From Microbacterium cremeum (GTDB taxonomy: Bacteria > Actinomycetota > Actinomycetes > Actinomycetales > Microbacteriaceae), in NCBI RefSeq assembly GCF_015277855.1, contig NZ_CP063812.1, positions 2,294,001-2,358,000 on the forward strand: a stretch of 64,000 nt of DNA, written 5' to 3'. A program made the position numbers and the translations under genes. The notes below the pieces were generated by a model. That model was not told where the DNA came from, ran no database searches, and was given only the letters and a program-made list of their open reading frames with translations. This document shows, in pieces, positions 53,100-61,991 of this stretch (the first letter of the stretch is position 1; each line of letters opens with the position of its first letter).

Positions 53100-55436
53100 C
53101 TACACCGGCGCCGCGACCGACTCCCGCGCCGAGCGCGTGGCCTCGATGATGTTGCGCAGCGAGGCGACCGTCTCGTCGTATCCGCGGGTCTTGAGGCCGC
53201 AGTCCGGGTTCACCCACACCTGCCTGAGGGGCAGCTCGGCGACGGTGCGGTCGAGCAGCTCGGCCACCTCGCCCACCGACGGCACGCGCGGCGAATGGAT
53301 GTCGTACACGCCGGGCCCGATGCCGTGCGCGAAGCCGGAGTGCGCGATGTCGCCGATCACCTCGCCCCGGCTGCGGGCGGCCTCGATCGACGTCACATCG
53401 GCGTCGAGGGCCGCGATCGCGTCGATCACGACGTCGAACTCCGAGTAGCAGAGGTGCGTGTGCACCTGGGTGGCCGCCGCCGCTCCCGCCGTCGCGAGAC
53501 GGAACGAGGCCACCGACCAGTCGAGGTAGGCGGGCTGGTCGGCCGTCTTGAGCGGAAGGAGCTCGCGCAGCGCCGGCTCATCCACCTGGATGATGCCGAT
53601 TCCGGCCGCCTCGAGATCGGCGATCTCATCGCGCAGGGCGAGCGCGACCTGGTCGGCGGTCTCGGCGAGGGGCTGGTCGTCGCGCACGAACGACCACGCC
53701 AGGATCGTCACCGGACCGGTGAGCATGCCCTTCATCGGCTTGTCGGTGAGCGACTGCGCGTAGGTCGACCACGCGACGGTGATCGGCGCCGGCCGCGACA
53801 CGTCTCCCCACAGGATCGACGGGCGCGTCGCCCGGGACCCGTACGACTGCACCCAGCCGTTGCGCGTCACCGCGAAACCGTCGAGGTGCTCCGCGAAGTA
53901 CTGCACCATGTCGTTGCGCTCGGCTTCGCCGTGCACGAGCACGTCGAGTCCGACCTCCTCCTGCAGCGCGACGACGCGCGCGATCTCGTCGCGCAGGAAC
54001 CGCTCGTACTCCTCGCGCGTGAGCTCGCCCGCGGCGTGCCGGGCGCGGGCGCGGCGGATGTCGCCGGTCTGCGGGAACGAGCCGATCGTCGTCGTCGGGA
54101 GCACCGGCAGGTCGAGAGCCGCCTGCTGGGCCTCCACTCGCGCGGCGTACTCACCGCGCGAGTAGTCGGCGGCGGCGAGCCGCGCCGCGCGGCTGCGCAC
54201 CGCCCCGTCGCGCACGCCCGGCGCGCTCCGCCGGTCGGCGAGGGCGGCGGATGCCTCTGCCAGCGCGTCGCCGATGGCCTCGCGTCCTGCCACCAGGCCG
54301 GTGGCCAGCGTGACGACCTGCTCGACCTTCTGGTCGGCGAACGCGAGCCATGACGCCAGGCGCGGCGCGAGGCCGGGTTCGTCACGGACGTCGTGCGGCA
54401 CGTGCTGGAGCGACGTCGAGGTCCCGGCGCTCACGTGTGCGGCGTCGAGGGAGCCGAGCGACTCCAGACGTTCCCACGCCGCCTCGAGGTCGCCACGCCA
54501 GATGTTGCGACCGTCGATCACCCCGCCGACGACCGTCTTCGCCTCGAGGCCCGGGGCCGCGGCCGGGACGGACCCCCGCACCAGGTCGATCGCGAGCGCC
54601 TCGATCGGCGCGGCGGCGAGAGCCGTCCAGGCCTCGGCCGACAGCTGCGCGTATCCCGCGGCGACGAGGATCGCGGGCCGGTCGGCCGCCTCCCCGAGCC
54701 GCTCGTAGGCGCGCGCCGCGGCATCCGCCAGCTCCTGCGTCGTGGCCGGCAGGCTCTCGCTCACCAGAGCCGGCTCGTCCAGCTGCACCCACTCGGCACC
54801 CGCGGCGCGCAGGCTCGCCAGCAGCTCGGCGTACACCGGGAGGAGGTCGTCGAGCCGGTCCAGCGGCGCGAAGCCCTCGGGAGCCCCGGGCGTCGCCTTC
54901 GCCAGCGCGAGCAGCGTCACCGGGCCCACGATCACGGGGCGCACCGTGAAGCCGTCGGCCGCCGCCTCGGCCACCTGTCGCGCGAATCGGTCGCTCGACA
55001 GCGCGAACCCGGTGTCGGGACCGATCTCGGGCACGAGGTAGTGGTAGTTGGTGTCGAACCACTTGGTCATCTCGAGCGGGGCGTCCTCGCCCGCGCCGCG
55101 AGCGGCGGTGAAGTACGCGGCCAGGCCGACCGTGCCGTCCGCGTCCTTCAGCGCGGCGAACCGCTGCGGGAGGGCTCCGACGGTGACCGCAGCGTCCAGC
55201 ACCTGGTCGTAGTACGAGAAGGTCTCGGGAATCGAGGAGTCGCCGCGGCCGAGGCCGAGCGCCGCGAGCCGGTCGCGCGTCCGGCGGCGCAGGTCGGCCG
55301 CGATGCGCTCGAGCGCCGCCTCGTCGAGCTCGCCGGCCCAGTGCGCCTCGACGGCTCGCTTGAGCTCGCGGCGGCCTCCGATGCGCGGGTATCCGAGGAT
55401 CGTGCCGTGCGGGAACGGGGTGCGGGGATGAGTCAT
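53100..55436 (-). CDS. metE: Cobalamin-independent methionine synthase
   Basis: MetE moves the methyl group from methyltetrahydropteroyltri-L-glutamate to homocysteine. The protein has the duplicated barrel layout. The zinc ligands in the C-terminal barrel are H661 and C663 (HTHLCYS), a glutamate, and C746 (NPDCGLK). The homocysteine loop is TTTIGSFPQT. The length is 778 aa. ATG 55436 has AAGGAG upstream and overlaps the metF stop, so the two are translationally coupled. Confidence 0.95.
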   Translation of the reverse strand: MTHPRTPFPHGTILGYPRIGGRRELKRAVEAHWAGELDEAALERIAADLRRRTRDRLAALGLGRGDSSIPETFSYYDQVLDAAVTVGALPQRFAALKDADGTVGLAAYFTAARGAGEDAPLEMTKWFDTNYHYLVPEIGPDTGFALSSDRFARQVAEAAADGFTVRPVIVGPVTLLALAKATPGAPEGFAPLDRLDDLLPVYAELLASLRAAGAEWVQLDEPALVSESLPATTQELADAAARAYERLGEAADRPAILVAAGYAQLSAEAWTALAAAPIEALAIDLVRGSVPAAAPGLEAKTVVGGVIDGRNIWRGDLEAAWERLESLGSLDAAHVSAGTSTSLQHVPHDVRDEPGLAPRLASWLAFADQKVEQVVTLATGLVAGREAIGDALAEASAALADRRSAPGVRDGAVRSRAARLAAADYSRGEYAARVEAQQAALDLPVLPTTTIGSFPQTGDIRRARARHAAGELTREEYERFLRDEIARVVALQEEVGLDVLVHGEAERNDMVQYFAEHLDGFAVTRNGWVQSYGSRATRPSILWGDVSRPAPITVAWSTYAQSLTDKPMKGMLTGPVTILAWSFVRDDQPLAETADQVALALRDEIADLEAAGIGIIQVDEPALRELLPLKTADQPAYLDWSVASFRLATAGAAAATQVHTHLCYSEFDVVIDAIAALDADVTSIEAARSRGEVIGDIAHSGFAHGIGPGVYDIHSPRVPSVGEVAELLDRTVAELPLRQVWVNPDCGLKTRGYDETVASLRNIIEATRSARESVAAPV

Positions 55437-56395
55437 CGGCGGGTCTCCTTGTGAGGGTCGTGCGAGGTGAGGATCCCGGCGTCGCGCAGGACGGCGAGCA
55501 CGGTGTCGTGGCTGTTGAAGGCGTAGAGGTGGATGCCGGGCGCACCGCCGTCGAGGACGCTGCGGGCGAGCTGGACCGCATGGGCGATGCCGACATCGCG
55601 CTGGCCCTCGGGCGTCGGTTCGATCTCGAGGGCGATCGACAGATCGACGGGCAGCTGCTCGCCGGTGAGCTCCACCACGCGACGAAGACGCGCGGGCGAG
55701 GTGACGGGCATGATGCCGGGCAGGATCGGGATGGTCACGCCCGCGGCTCGGGCGCGCGCGACGAACCCGAGGTAGTCCTCGGCATGGAAGAACAGCTGAG
55801 TGATCGCGAGCGTGGCCCCGGCGGCCTGTTTGGCCAGCAGCGCGTCGATGTGCTCGGCGGGGTGCCGCGAGCGCGGATGGCCGTTGGGGAACGCCGCCAC
55901 GGCGATGTCGACCTTCGTGCGCCGCTCGACGCGCACCGCGCCGGGGATCCCGGGGAACGGCGCCTCGGTGTACGGCGCGCGCTCGGCCTGCACCCGGTCG
56001 ATCAGCTGCACCAGCTGCGCCGCGCTCTCGAGATCGCCGAGGAACGCGTCGTCCTCGCCGGCGCCCGCCGGCGGGTCGCCGCGCAGCGCGAGGAAGCTCG
56101 TGATCCCGGCATCCAGGAACTCCCTGATGAGGGCGTTGGCTCCCGCGTAGGTGCTGCCGACGCACGTCAGGTGCGCAAGCGGCTCCACATGGGTCTCGCG
56201 GAGGATGTGGGTGAGCAGTTCGAGCGACCGCCCGCCGGTGGAGCCGCCCGCGCCGTAGGTCACCGAGATGAACCGCGGATCCACGGCCGCGAGGTGGCGG
56301 ATGGCCTCGTGCAGGGACGCGAAGCCGGCCTCGGACCGAGGCGGGTAGACCTCGAACGAGACGGGCACCGCAGGAGTGCTCAGGTCGATCGGCAT
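55433..56395 (-). CDS. metF: 5,10-Methylenetetrahydrofolate reductase
   Basis: MetF makes 5-methyl-THF, the methyl donor for MetE. It is a FAD barrel of the bacterial size (320 aa): SFEVYPPRSEAG at the N-terminus, FISVTYGAGGST, HLTCVGSTYAGANAL, LALRGDPPAGAG and FFHAEDYLGFVARARAAGV. ATG 56395 fits the family start; in-frame sequence up to 56482 has no ribosome-binding site. It is the first gene of metFE. The 229-bp upstream gap to the divergent S9 gene shows no clear SAM or cobalamin riboswitch. Confidence 0.94.
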   Translation of the reverse strand: MPIDLSTPAVPVSFEVYPPRSEAGFASLHEAIRHLAAVDPRFISVTYGAGGSTGGRSLELLTHILRETHVEPLAHLTCVGSTYAGANALIREFLDAGITSFLALRGDPPAGAGEDDAFLGDLESAAQLVQLIDRVQAERAPYTEAPFPGIPGAVRVERRTKVDIAVAAFPNGHPRSRHPAEHIDALLAKQAAGATLAITQLFFHAEDYLGFVARARAAGVTIPILPGIMPVTSPARLRRVVELTGEQLPVDLSIALEIEPTPEGQRDVGIAHAVQLARSVLDGGAPGIHLYAFNSHDTVLAVLRDAGILTSHDPHKETRR

Positions 56396-56624
56396 GGCGT
56401 GCTTCTCGGATCGGGGGACGGGGTCATCGGGCCTGGCGGCCGCGGCACCTCTCCATCGCCGGTGTCCGGCGGAGGGTGTCATCGCGGGCGGGTGCCGGGC
56501 TCGGCTGTCGCTCCCTGCCCGGCTTCCGCTTTCGCGACGCGCCGGGCGACGATGCGTCCACGGTAGCCGAGCACGCCGGGCCGCCGCCTCCCTGTGACCA
56601 AGTGTTTCGCCGTAGCGTGGTGGC

Positions 56625-58562
56625 GTGACGACACCCGCAGTCCTCCCCTACGGAACCTGGCCATCGCCCCTCTCCGCCGCCGAGGTCTCGGCGGCGTCGC
56701 CGCGCCTGGACGGTGCGCGCTTCGTGGGCGCCGAGGTGTGGTGGGGAGAGTCGGTGCCCGAAGAGGCGGGGCGTTCCGCTGTGCGCCGGAGGACGGCATC
56801 CGGAGCCGTCGAAGACGTCCTCCCGGCGCCGTGGAGCGCGCGCTCACGGGTGCACGAGTACGGCGGCGGCTCGTGGGCCGCGACGGAGGACGGCGCGCTG
56901 CTGTTCGTCGAGAAGACCGACCAGCGGGTGTGGCGGCTCGACGCCGGAGCGGCGCCGCATCCGCTCACGGCCGACGAGGGCGATGTCCGGTACGGCGGGC
57001 TCACCCTGCAGGGCGGGCGGCTGCTGGCCGTGCGCGAGGCTCACGGGGCGCTCGGCGCGCCGCGCCGCGACATCGTGGAGGTCCCCCTCCACGGGTCGGC
57101 CGCACAGGATCCGTCACGCGTCGTGTCGCTCGTCGCGGAGAGCGACTTCGTGGCGCAGCCGGCGCTGTCGCCGGACGGGACGACCCTGGCCTGGATCGCG
57201 TGGGACCATCCCGACATGCCGTGGGACCGAGCCCAGCTGCGCGTCGGCCGCCTCGAGGGCAGCCGCGTCGCGGAGTGGCGGACGGTCGCCGGCGGCACCA
57301 GCTCGCCGCTGCAGCCGGTCTGGGCGGACGACGGCACGCTGGTGTACTCCGACGACCCGACCGGACGCTGGAACCTGTGGCGGCTCGGGCTCTCGCCCGA
57401 CCTGCGGCCCGAGCTCCGGGAGCACCTCGCGCCCGCCGACGCCGATACCGGCGGCCCGCTGTGGGTGCTCGGACCCCGCTGGTTCGCGCTCCTCGGCGAC
57501 GGCCGCATCCTCGCCGTGCGGACGAACGGCATCGACGAGCTCGTCCTCGTCGATCCCGACGGAAGCGTGCGTCCGGTGGCCGGCCCGGCCGTCACGCGCA
57601 CGTCGATCGAGGACGTCCGCGGCACGCGCGTACTGCTCGAGAGCGCGGGCGCGCGCGGCGCGGGTCTCTGGGAGATCGACGTCGACCGCCCCGGCGACGC
57701 GCGCGTGGTCGCCGGAGCGTCCTCGCCGTGGGGCGACGAGTGGATGCCGCAGCCGCGGCCTGTGACCGTGCCCGGTGCGCACGGACCCGTGCACGCCTTC
57801 GACTACCCGCCGACGAACCCCGGGGCGACCGGACCCGACGACGAGCTTCCGCCGTACGTCGTGTTCGTGCACGGCGGCCCGACGGATCATGTCGGAGGCG
57901 CCGCCACCGGCAAGATCGCGTACTTCACGAGCCGCGGGATCGGCGTGCTCGACGTCAACTACGGCGGCTCGACCGGCTACGGACGCGCCTACCGCGAGCG
58001 CCTGCGCGGCCAGTGGGGCGTCGTCGACGTCGATGACGTGGTGGCGGCCGCACGCGGTCTCGCCGACATGGGGGCCGCCGATCCCCGGCGCCTCGCCGTC
58101 GCGGGCGGGTCGGCCGGGGGCTGGACGGTGCTGTGCGCCGTCACCCGCTCCGACACGTTCGCCGCCGGGATCAGCCGGTACGGCGTCGCCGACGTGCGGC
58201 GGCTGGCCGAAGACACGCACGATTTCGAAGCCGGCTACCTCGACGGCCTCGTGGGACCACTGCCCGCGGCCGAGCAGGTGTACCTCGACCGCTCCCCGCT
58301 GTCGCACCTCGACCGCCTGCGGACACCGCTGCTCCTCGAGCAGGGACTCGACGACCTCGTCGTGCCCCCCACCCAGTCCGAGGCGGTCCGGGATGCCCTC
58401 GCCGCACGCGAGGTGCGGCACGCCTATCTCGCGTTCGAGGGCGAAGGCCACGGGTTCCGCCGCGCCGAGACGGTCATCCGCGCCCTCGAGGCCGAGCTGT
58501 CATTCCTCGGCCAGGTGCTCGGATTCGACACGCCGGGCGTGCCGAAGGTCGAGCTGGACTGA
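56625..58562 (+). CDS. Prolyl oligopeptidase-family (S9) peptidase
   Basis: A 645-aa S9 peptidase with an N-terminal beta-propeller (residues ~1-390) and a C-terminal alpha/beta hydrolase domain. The catalytic triad is S496 (AGGSAGGW), D577 (QGLDDLVVP) and H609 (GEGHGF). There is no signal peptide, so it acts in the cytoplasm, probably on short peptides. GTG 56625 follows a TAGCGT -10 by 6 nt, implying a leaderless mRNA. It is divergent from metF. Confidence 0.9.
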   Translation: MTTPAVLPYGTWPSPLSAAEVSAASPRLDGARFVGAEVWWGESVPEEAGRSAVRRRTASGAVEDVLPAPWSARSRVHEYGGGSWAATEDGALLFVEKTDQRVWRLDAGAAPHPLTADEGDVRYGGLTLQGGRLLAVREAHGALGAPRRDIVEVPLHGSAAQDPSRVVSLVAESDFVAQPALSPDGTTLAWIAWDHPDMPWDRAQLRVGRLEGSRVAEWRTVAGGTSSPLQPVWADDGTLVYSDDPTGRWNLWRLGLSPDLRPELREHLAPADADTGGPLWVLGPRWFALLGDGRILAVRTNGIDELVLVDPDGSVRPVAGPAVTRTSIEDVRGTRVLLESAGARGAGLWEIDVDRPGDARVVAGASSPWGDEWMPQPRPVTVPGAHGPVHAFDYPPTNPGATGPDDELPPYVVFVHGGPTDHVGGAATGKIAYFTSRGIGVLDVNYGGSTGYGRAYRERLRGQWGVVDVDDVVAAARGLADMGAADPRRLAVAGGSAGGWTVLCAVTRSDTFAAGISRYGVADVRRLAEDTHDFEAGYLDGLVGPLPAAEQVYLDRSPLSHLDRLRTPLLLEQGLDDLVVPPTQSEAVRDALAAREVRHAYLAFEGEGHGFRRAETVIRALEAELSFLGQVLGFDTPGVPKVELD

Positions 58563-58573
58563 GCGGTCACCGC

Positions 58574-58649
58574 GTTTCGTCTCGCTCCGCCCGTTCCACG
58601 AGCGATGCGCATCGGTCGTGGAGCGGGCGAGGACGAGCGAGACGAGACG
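58574..58649. repeat. REP-like palindrome between convergent genes
   Basis: An imperfect palindrome with arms containing GTTTCGTCTCGCTCCGCCC and its complement. Its outer part matches the elements in argC and at 42516. It fills the 87-bp gap between the ends of the S9 peptidase and hflX and may serve as a two-way terminator. Confidence 0.8.
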
Positions 58650-60176
58650 TCAGACCGCGAACGGCGCGAGCCGCGCGGCGAGGTGCTCGCCGACGCGCGC
58701 ATGGACGGCGGTGCCGCCCTCCTCGTGCCGCTGCGAGAGGATCATGCCCTGCTCGTGGATCGCCGACACCAGGTCGCCCCGGTCGTACGGCACGAGCGCA
58801 CGCACTTCGACGGCGGGCAGCGGCAGCGCCTGCTCGATCGCCTCGCGGAGCTCGTCGATGCCCTCACCGGTGCGCGAGGAGGCGAACAGCGCCTTGGGCT
58901 CGAGCCCGCGCAGCACCATTCGCGTGTCGTCGTCGACGAGATCGGCCTTGTTGAACACGACCAGCTCGGGGATGTCGCGGGCGCCCACGTCGCCGATCAC
59001 GTCGCGCACCGTCGCCAGCTGCGCCGCGGGGTCGGGGTGCGAACCGTCGACGACGTGCAGGATGACGTCGGCGTCGCCGACCTCCTCGAGCGTCGAGCGG
59101 AACGCCTCGACCAGCTGATGCGGCAGGTTGCGCACGAACCCGACGGTGTCGGTCAGCGTGTAGACCCGTCCGTCCGAGGTCTCGGAGCGGCGCACCGTGG
59201 CATCCAGCGTCGCGAACAGGGCGTTCTCGACGAGCACGCCCGCACTCGTGAGCCGGTTCAGCAGGCTCGACTTCCCGGCGTTCGTGTAGCCCGCGATCGC
59301 GACCGACGGCACCGTGTGCCGCTTACGCTCGGCGCGCTTGGCGTCGCGCGCCGGAGCGAAGTCGCGGATCTGCCGGCGCAGCTGCGCCATGCGCGTGCGG
59401 ATGCGACGGCGATCGAGTTCGATCTTCGTCTCACCGGGACCGCGCGAGCCCATACCCGCGCCGCCCGCGCCCACCTGGCCACCGGCCTGGCGGCTCATGG
59501 ACTCACCCCATCCGCGCAGTCGCGGCAGCAGGTACTCGAGCTGCGCGAGCTCGACCTGGGCCTTGCCTTCGCGGCTCTTGGCGTGCTGGCTGAAGATGTC
59601 GAGGATGACGGTGGTGCGGTCGATGACTTTGACCTTCACGACATCCTCGAGCGCGCGGCGCTGGCTGGACGCGAGCTCGGTGTCGGCGATCACCGTGTCG
59701 GCGCCGACCGCGGCGACGATGTCACGCAGCTCCTCGGCCTTGCCGCGTCCGACGTAGGTCGCCGGGTCGGGGTGAGGACGGCGCTGGAGCACGCCGTCGA
59801 GGACCACGGCACCGGCTGTCTCGGCCAGGGCCGCGAGCTCGCGCAGCGAGTTCTCGGCATCCTCCGTCTCGCCCTGCGCGTGCACGCCCACGAGCACGAC
59901 GTTCTCGAGGCGCAGCTGCCGGTACTCGACCTCGGTGACGTCCTCGAGCTCGGTCGAGAGCCCGGGCACGCGGCGCAGCGCTGCGCGCTCTTCGCGATCC
60001 CACTGCTCGCCGTCGGAGTCGGTGCGCCCGATGGTGGTCTCATCCTGCAGCGCCTGCGCGGCGCCGAAGACGCGCACCCCCGAGCGCGCTTCGGCGCGCG
60101 CCAGCACGCGATCCACCGCGTCGACCTCGTCGACCGGCGTCTCGTCTGTGCTCCGGGGTGTCTGGATATCCGTCAT
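58650..60176 (-). CDS. hflX: Ribosome-associated GTPase HflX
   Basis: HflX is a GTPase that splits stalled or heat-damaged ribosomes. The 508-aa protein has the N-terminal HflX domain (YVGRGKAEELRDIV; VIDRTTVILDIFSQHAKSREG), a linker rich in Gly (GQVGAGGAGMGSRGPGETKIE as GQVGAGGAGMG and GPGETKIE) and the G-domain. The P-loop is GYTNAGKSS at 296-304 and the switch region DTVGFVRNLP. ATG 60176 has AAAGGAAC upstream. The N-terminal ~80 residues are an actinobacterial extension. Confidence 0.94.
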   Translation of the reverse strand: MTDIQTPRSTDETPVDEVDAVDRVLARAEARSGVRVFGAAQALQDETTIGRTDSDGEQWDREERAALRRVPGLSTELEDVTEVEYRQLRLENVVLVGVHAQGETEDAENSLRELAALAETAGAVVLDGVLQRRPHPDPATYVGRGKAEELRDIVAAVGADTVIADTELASSQRRALEDVVKVKVIDRTTVILDIFSQHAKSREGKAQVELAQLEYLLPRLRGWGESMSRQAGGQVGAGGAGMGSRGPGETKIELDRRRIRTRMAQLRRQIRDFAPARDAKRAERKRHTVPSVAIAGYTNAGKSSLLNRLTSAGVLVENALFATLDATVRRSETSDGRVYTLTDTVGFVRNLPHQLVEAFRSTLEEVGDADVILHVVDGSHPDPAAQLATVRDVIGDVGARDIPELVVFNKADLVDDDTRMVLRGLEPKALFASSRTGEGIDELREAIEQALPLPAVEVRALVPYDRGDLVSAIHEQGMILSQRHEEGGTAVHARVGEHLAARLAPFAV

Positions 60177-60324
60177 GTGTTCCTTTCGGGATGCCTTTTC
60201 CAGCGTTCATCGGCCGGTTCGAGGCATCCGTGAATTCTAGTCCCGCCCACTGGGCCCGAGCTCGATGAACCGGTGACGCTGGGCTCTCCCACGCCGTCCG
60301 GCTCCTCCGCTAGGCTCGTCAGCC

Positions 60325-60972
60325 ATGGGGAGCGACCACTACTTCAGTGCCTCGCCCGCCAGTCCCGAGAATCTGCGGCGCGTCCGCGTGACGCTGGCCG
60401 GACGCGACCTCGAGGTCACGACCGCCGGCGGCGTGTTCAGCCCGGACCACGTGGACTCGGGAACCGCGGTGCTGCTGTCGAACACTCCTCCCCCGCCGCC
60501 CAGCGGGAATCTCCTCGACCTGGGGTGCGGGTGGGGACCGATCGCACTCAGCCTCGCGCTGGACGCTCCGCACGCGACGGTGTGGGCCGTCGACGTCAAT
60601 GAGCGGGCACTCGATCTGGTGAGGCGCAACGCCGAGGCGCTGGGACTCCATAACGTCAACGCGGCGCGGCCCGACGATGTTCCCCACGACATCGTCTTCC
60701 GAACGATCCGCTCGAATCCTCCGATCCGGGTGGGCAAGAACGAGCTGCACGGCCTGCTCGAGCGATGGATCCCGCGGCTCGACGACCGCTCGGACGCGTG
60801 GCTGGTCGTGCAGCGCAACCTGGGGTCCGACTCGCTGCAGCGGTGGCTCGCGGCGACCCTCGACCGCGGCTACAGCGTTCATCGGGCCGCGACGGCGCGC
60901 GGCTTCCGCGTGCTGAAGGTGCGCCGCCACGGATCGCCGCCGAGCGAACCGATCGAGCTGCCTGCACCCTGA
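60325..60972 (+). CDS. Small class I methyltransferase, RsmC-like
   Basis: A 215-aa SAM-dependent methyltransferase. Motif I is LLDLGCGWGP at residues 63-72, the acidic loop WAVDVNERAL near 88, and motif IV NPPI at 131-134, which marks enzymes acting on exocyclic amines of guanine or adenine. It resembles the C-terminal half of RsmC (16S m2G1207). TAGGCT ends 8 nt before ATG 60325, so the mRNA is probably leaderless. The exact rRNA or other target is unknown. Confidence 0.86.
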   Translation: MGSDHYFSASPASPENLRRVRVTLAGRDLEVTTAGGVFSPDHVDSGTAVLLSNTPPPPPSGNLLDLGCGWGPIALSLALDAPHATVWAVDVNERALDLVRRNAEALGLHNVNAARPDDVPHDIVFRTIRSNPPIRVGKNELHGLLERWIPRLDDRSDAWLVVQRNLGSDSLQRWLAATLDRGYSVHRAATARGFRVLKVRRHGSPPSEPIELPAP

Positions 60973-61014
60973 CCCTCCGCTCGGGCATCGGCGCCGCAGT
61001 GGCGTGTCCTGCCG

Positions 61015-61887
61015 TCAGGCCAGCGTGACCTCGCCGGAGTAGACGAGAGTCGCCGGACCCGACAGCAGCACATGATTCTCGCCGTCGACCTCCGGCATCC
61101 GGACCCCCAGCGTCCCGCCGGGGACATCGACGACCCAGTGGTCAGGAGCGGCCGGCCCCGCCCAGTGCCGCACCGCGATCGCCGCCGCCGCGACGCCCGT
61201 CCCGCAGCTGAGCGTCTCGCCCACCCCGCGCTCGAACACGCGCATGCGGATCGATCCGACGCCCTCGCGCACGAGCGGGTCGGCGGGCACCACGAACTCG
61301 ATGTTGGCGCCGTGCGGGGGGACGGGGTGCATCTGCGGCTGCGCCGCCAGATCGAGGCCCTCGAGCTCGCGCTCGTCGGGAAGGGCGACGACGACATGAG
61401 GATTGCCGACGTCCACCCCGATGCCCGGGCGCGGGGCGCCGCCCCCGCGCGTGCGCACCAGGACGTCCGCGTCGTCCACGTGGAAGGGGCCGAGGTCGAC
61501 CTCGAAGCCGCGGTCGCTGCGCGTGAGCGTCTTGACGCCCGCACGGGTGCCGATCGCCACGGGCCCGTCGTCCCACGTGGCCCAGCCGACCTCGATGAGG
61601 TAGCGCACGAAGACCCGCGTGCCGTTGCCGCACATCTCGGCCTTCGAGCCGTCGGCATTGCGGTAGTCCATGAACCACTCGGCACCGGATGCCGCAGCCG
61701 CCGCTCCCTCGTCGATCGCGCTGGAGCGGACCACGCGCAGGATCCCGTCGCCGCCGATCCCGAAGCGACGGTCGCACAGCACGGCGACCTGGTCGTCGGA
61801 CAGATCCAGCTGCCCGTCCGGGTCGGGGACGATGACGAAGTCGTTCCCGGTGCCGTGGCCCTTGGTGAACGCGATGGTCTGCGGCAT
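61015..61887 (-). CDS. dapF: Diaminopimelate epimerase
   Basis: DapF interconverts LL- and meso-diaminopimelate for lysine and peptidoglycan. The two catalytic cysteines are C86 (EMCGNGTR) and C228 (LSCGTG). KGHGTGNDF at the N-terminus is conserved. The protein has 290 aa. ATG 61887 lies 6 nt after a perfect TAGACT -10, so the transcript is probably leaderless. Confidence 0.95.
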   Translation of the reverse strand: MPQTIAFTKGHGTGNDFVIVPDPDGQLDLSDDQVAVLCDRRFGIGGDGILRVVRSSAIDEGAAAAASGAEWFMDYRNADGSKAEMCGNGTRVFVRYLIEVGWATWDDGPVAIGTRAGVKTLTRSDRGFEVDLGPFHVDDADVLVRTRGGGAPRPGIGVDVGNPHVVVALPDERELEGLDLAAQPQMHPVPPHGANIEFVVPADPLVREGVGSIRMRVFERGVGETLSCGTGVAAAAIAVRHWAGPAAPDHWVVDVPGGTLGVRMPEVDGENHVLLSGPATLVYSGEVTLA

Positions 61888-61991
61888 CGCACCAGTCTAT
61901 GGTCGGCGCCGCGCCCCCTCGCCTGCTCGGAGACTGTCACATCTCGCCGTCGCACGGTGTCGAATGTGTGAGTCCATCAGAGGAGGCCGAC

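Noticed and set aside
56396..56624. SAM riboswitch upstream of metF (the minus strand has GGCCCGATGACCCCG, similar to part of the SAM-I core)
   Set aside because: The flanking P1-P4 elements and the GGCAACC segment are missing; similarity is too short.
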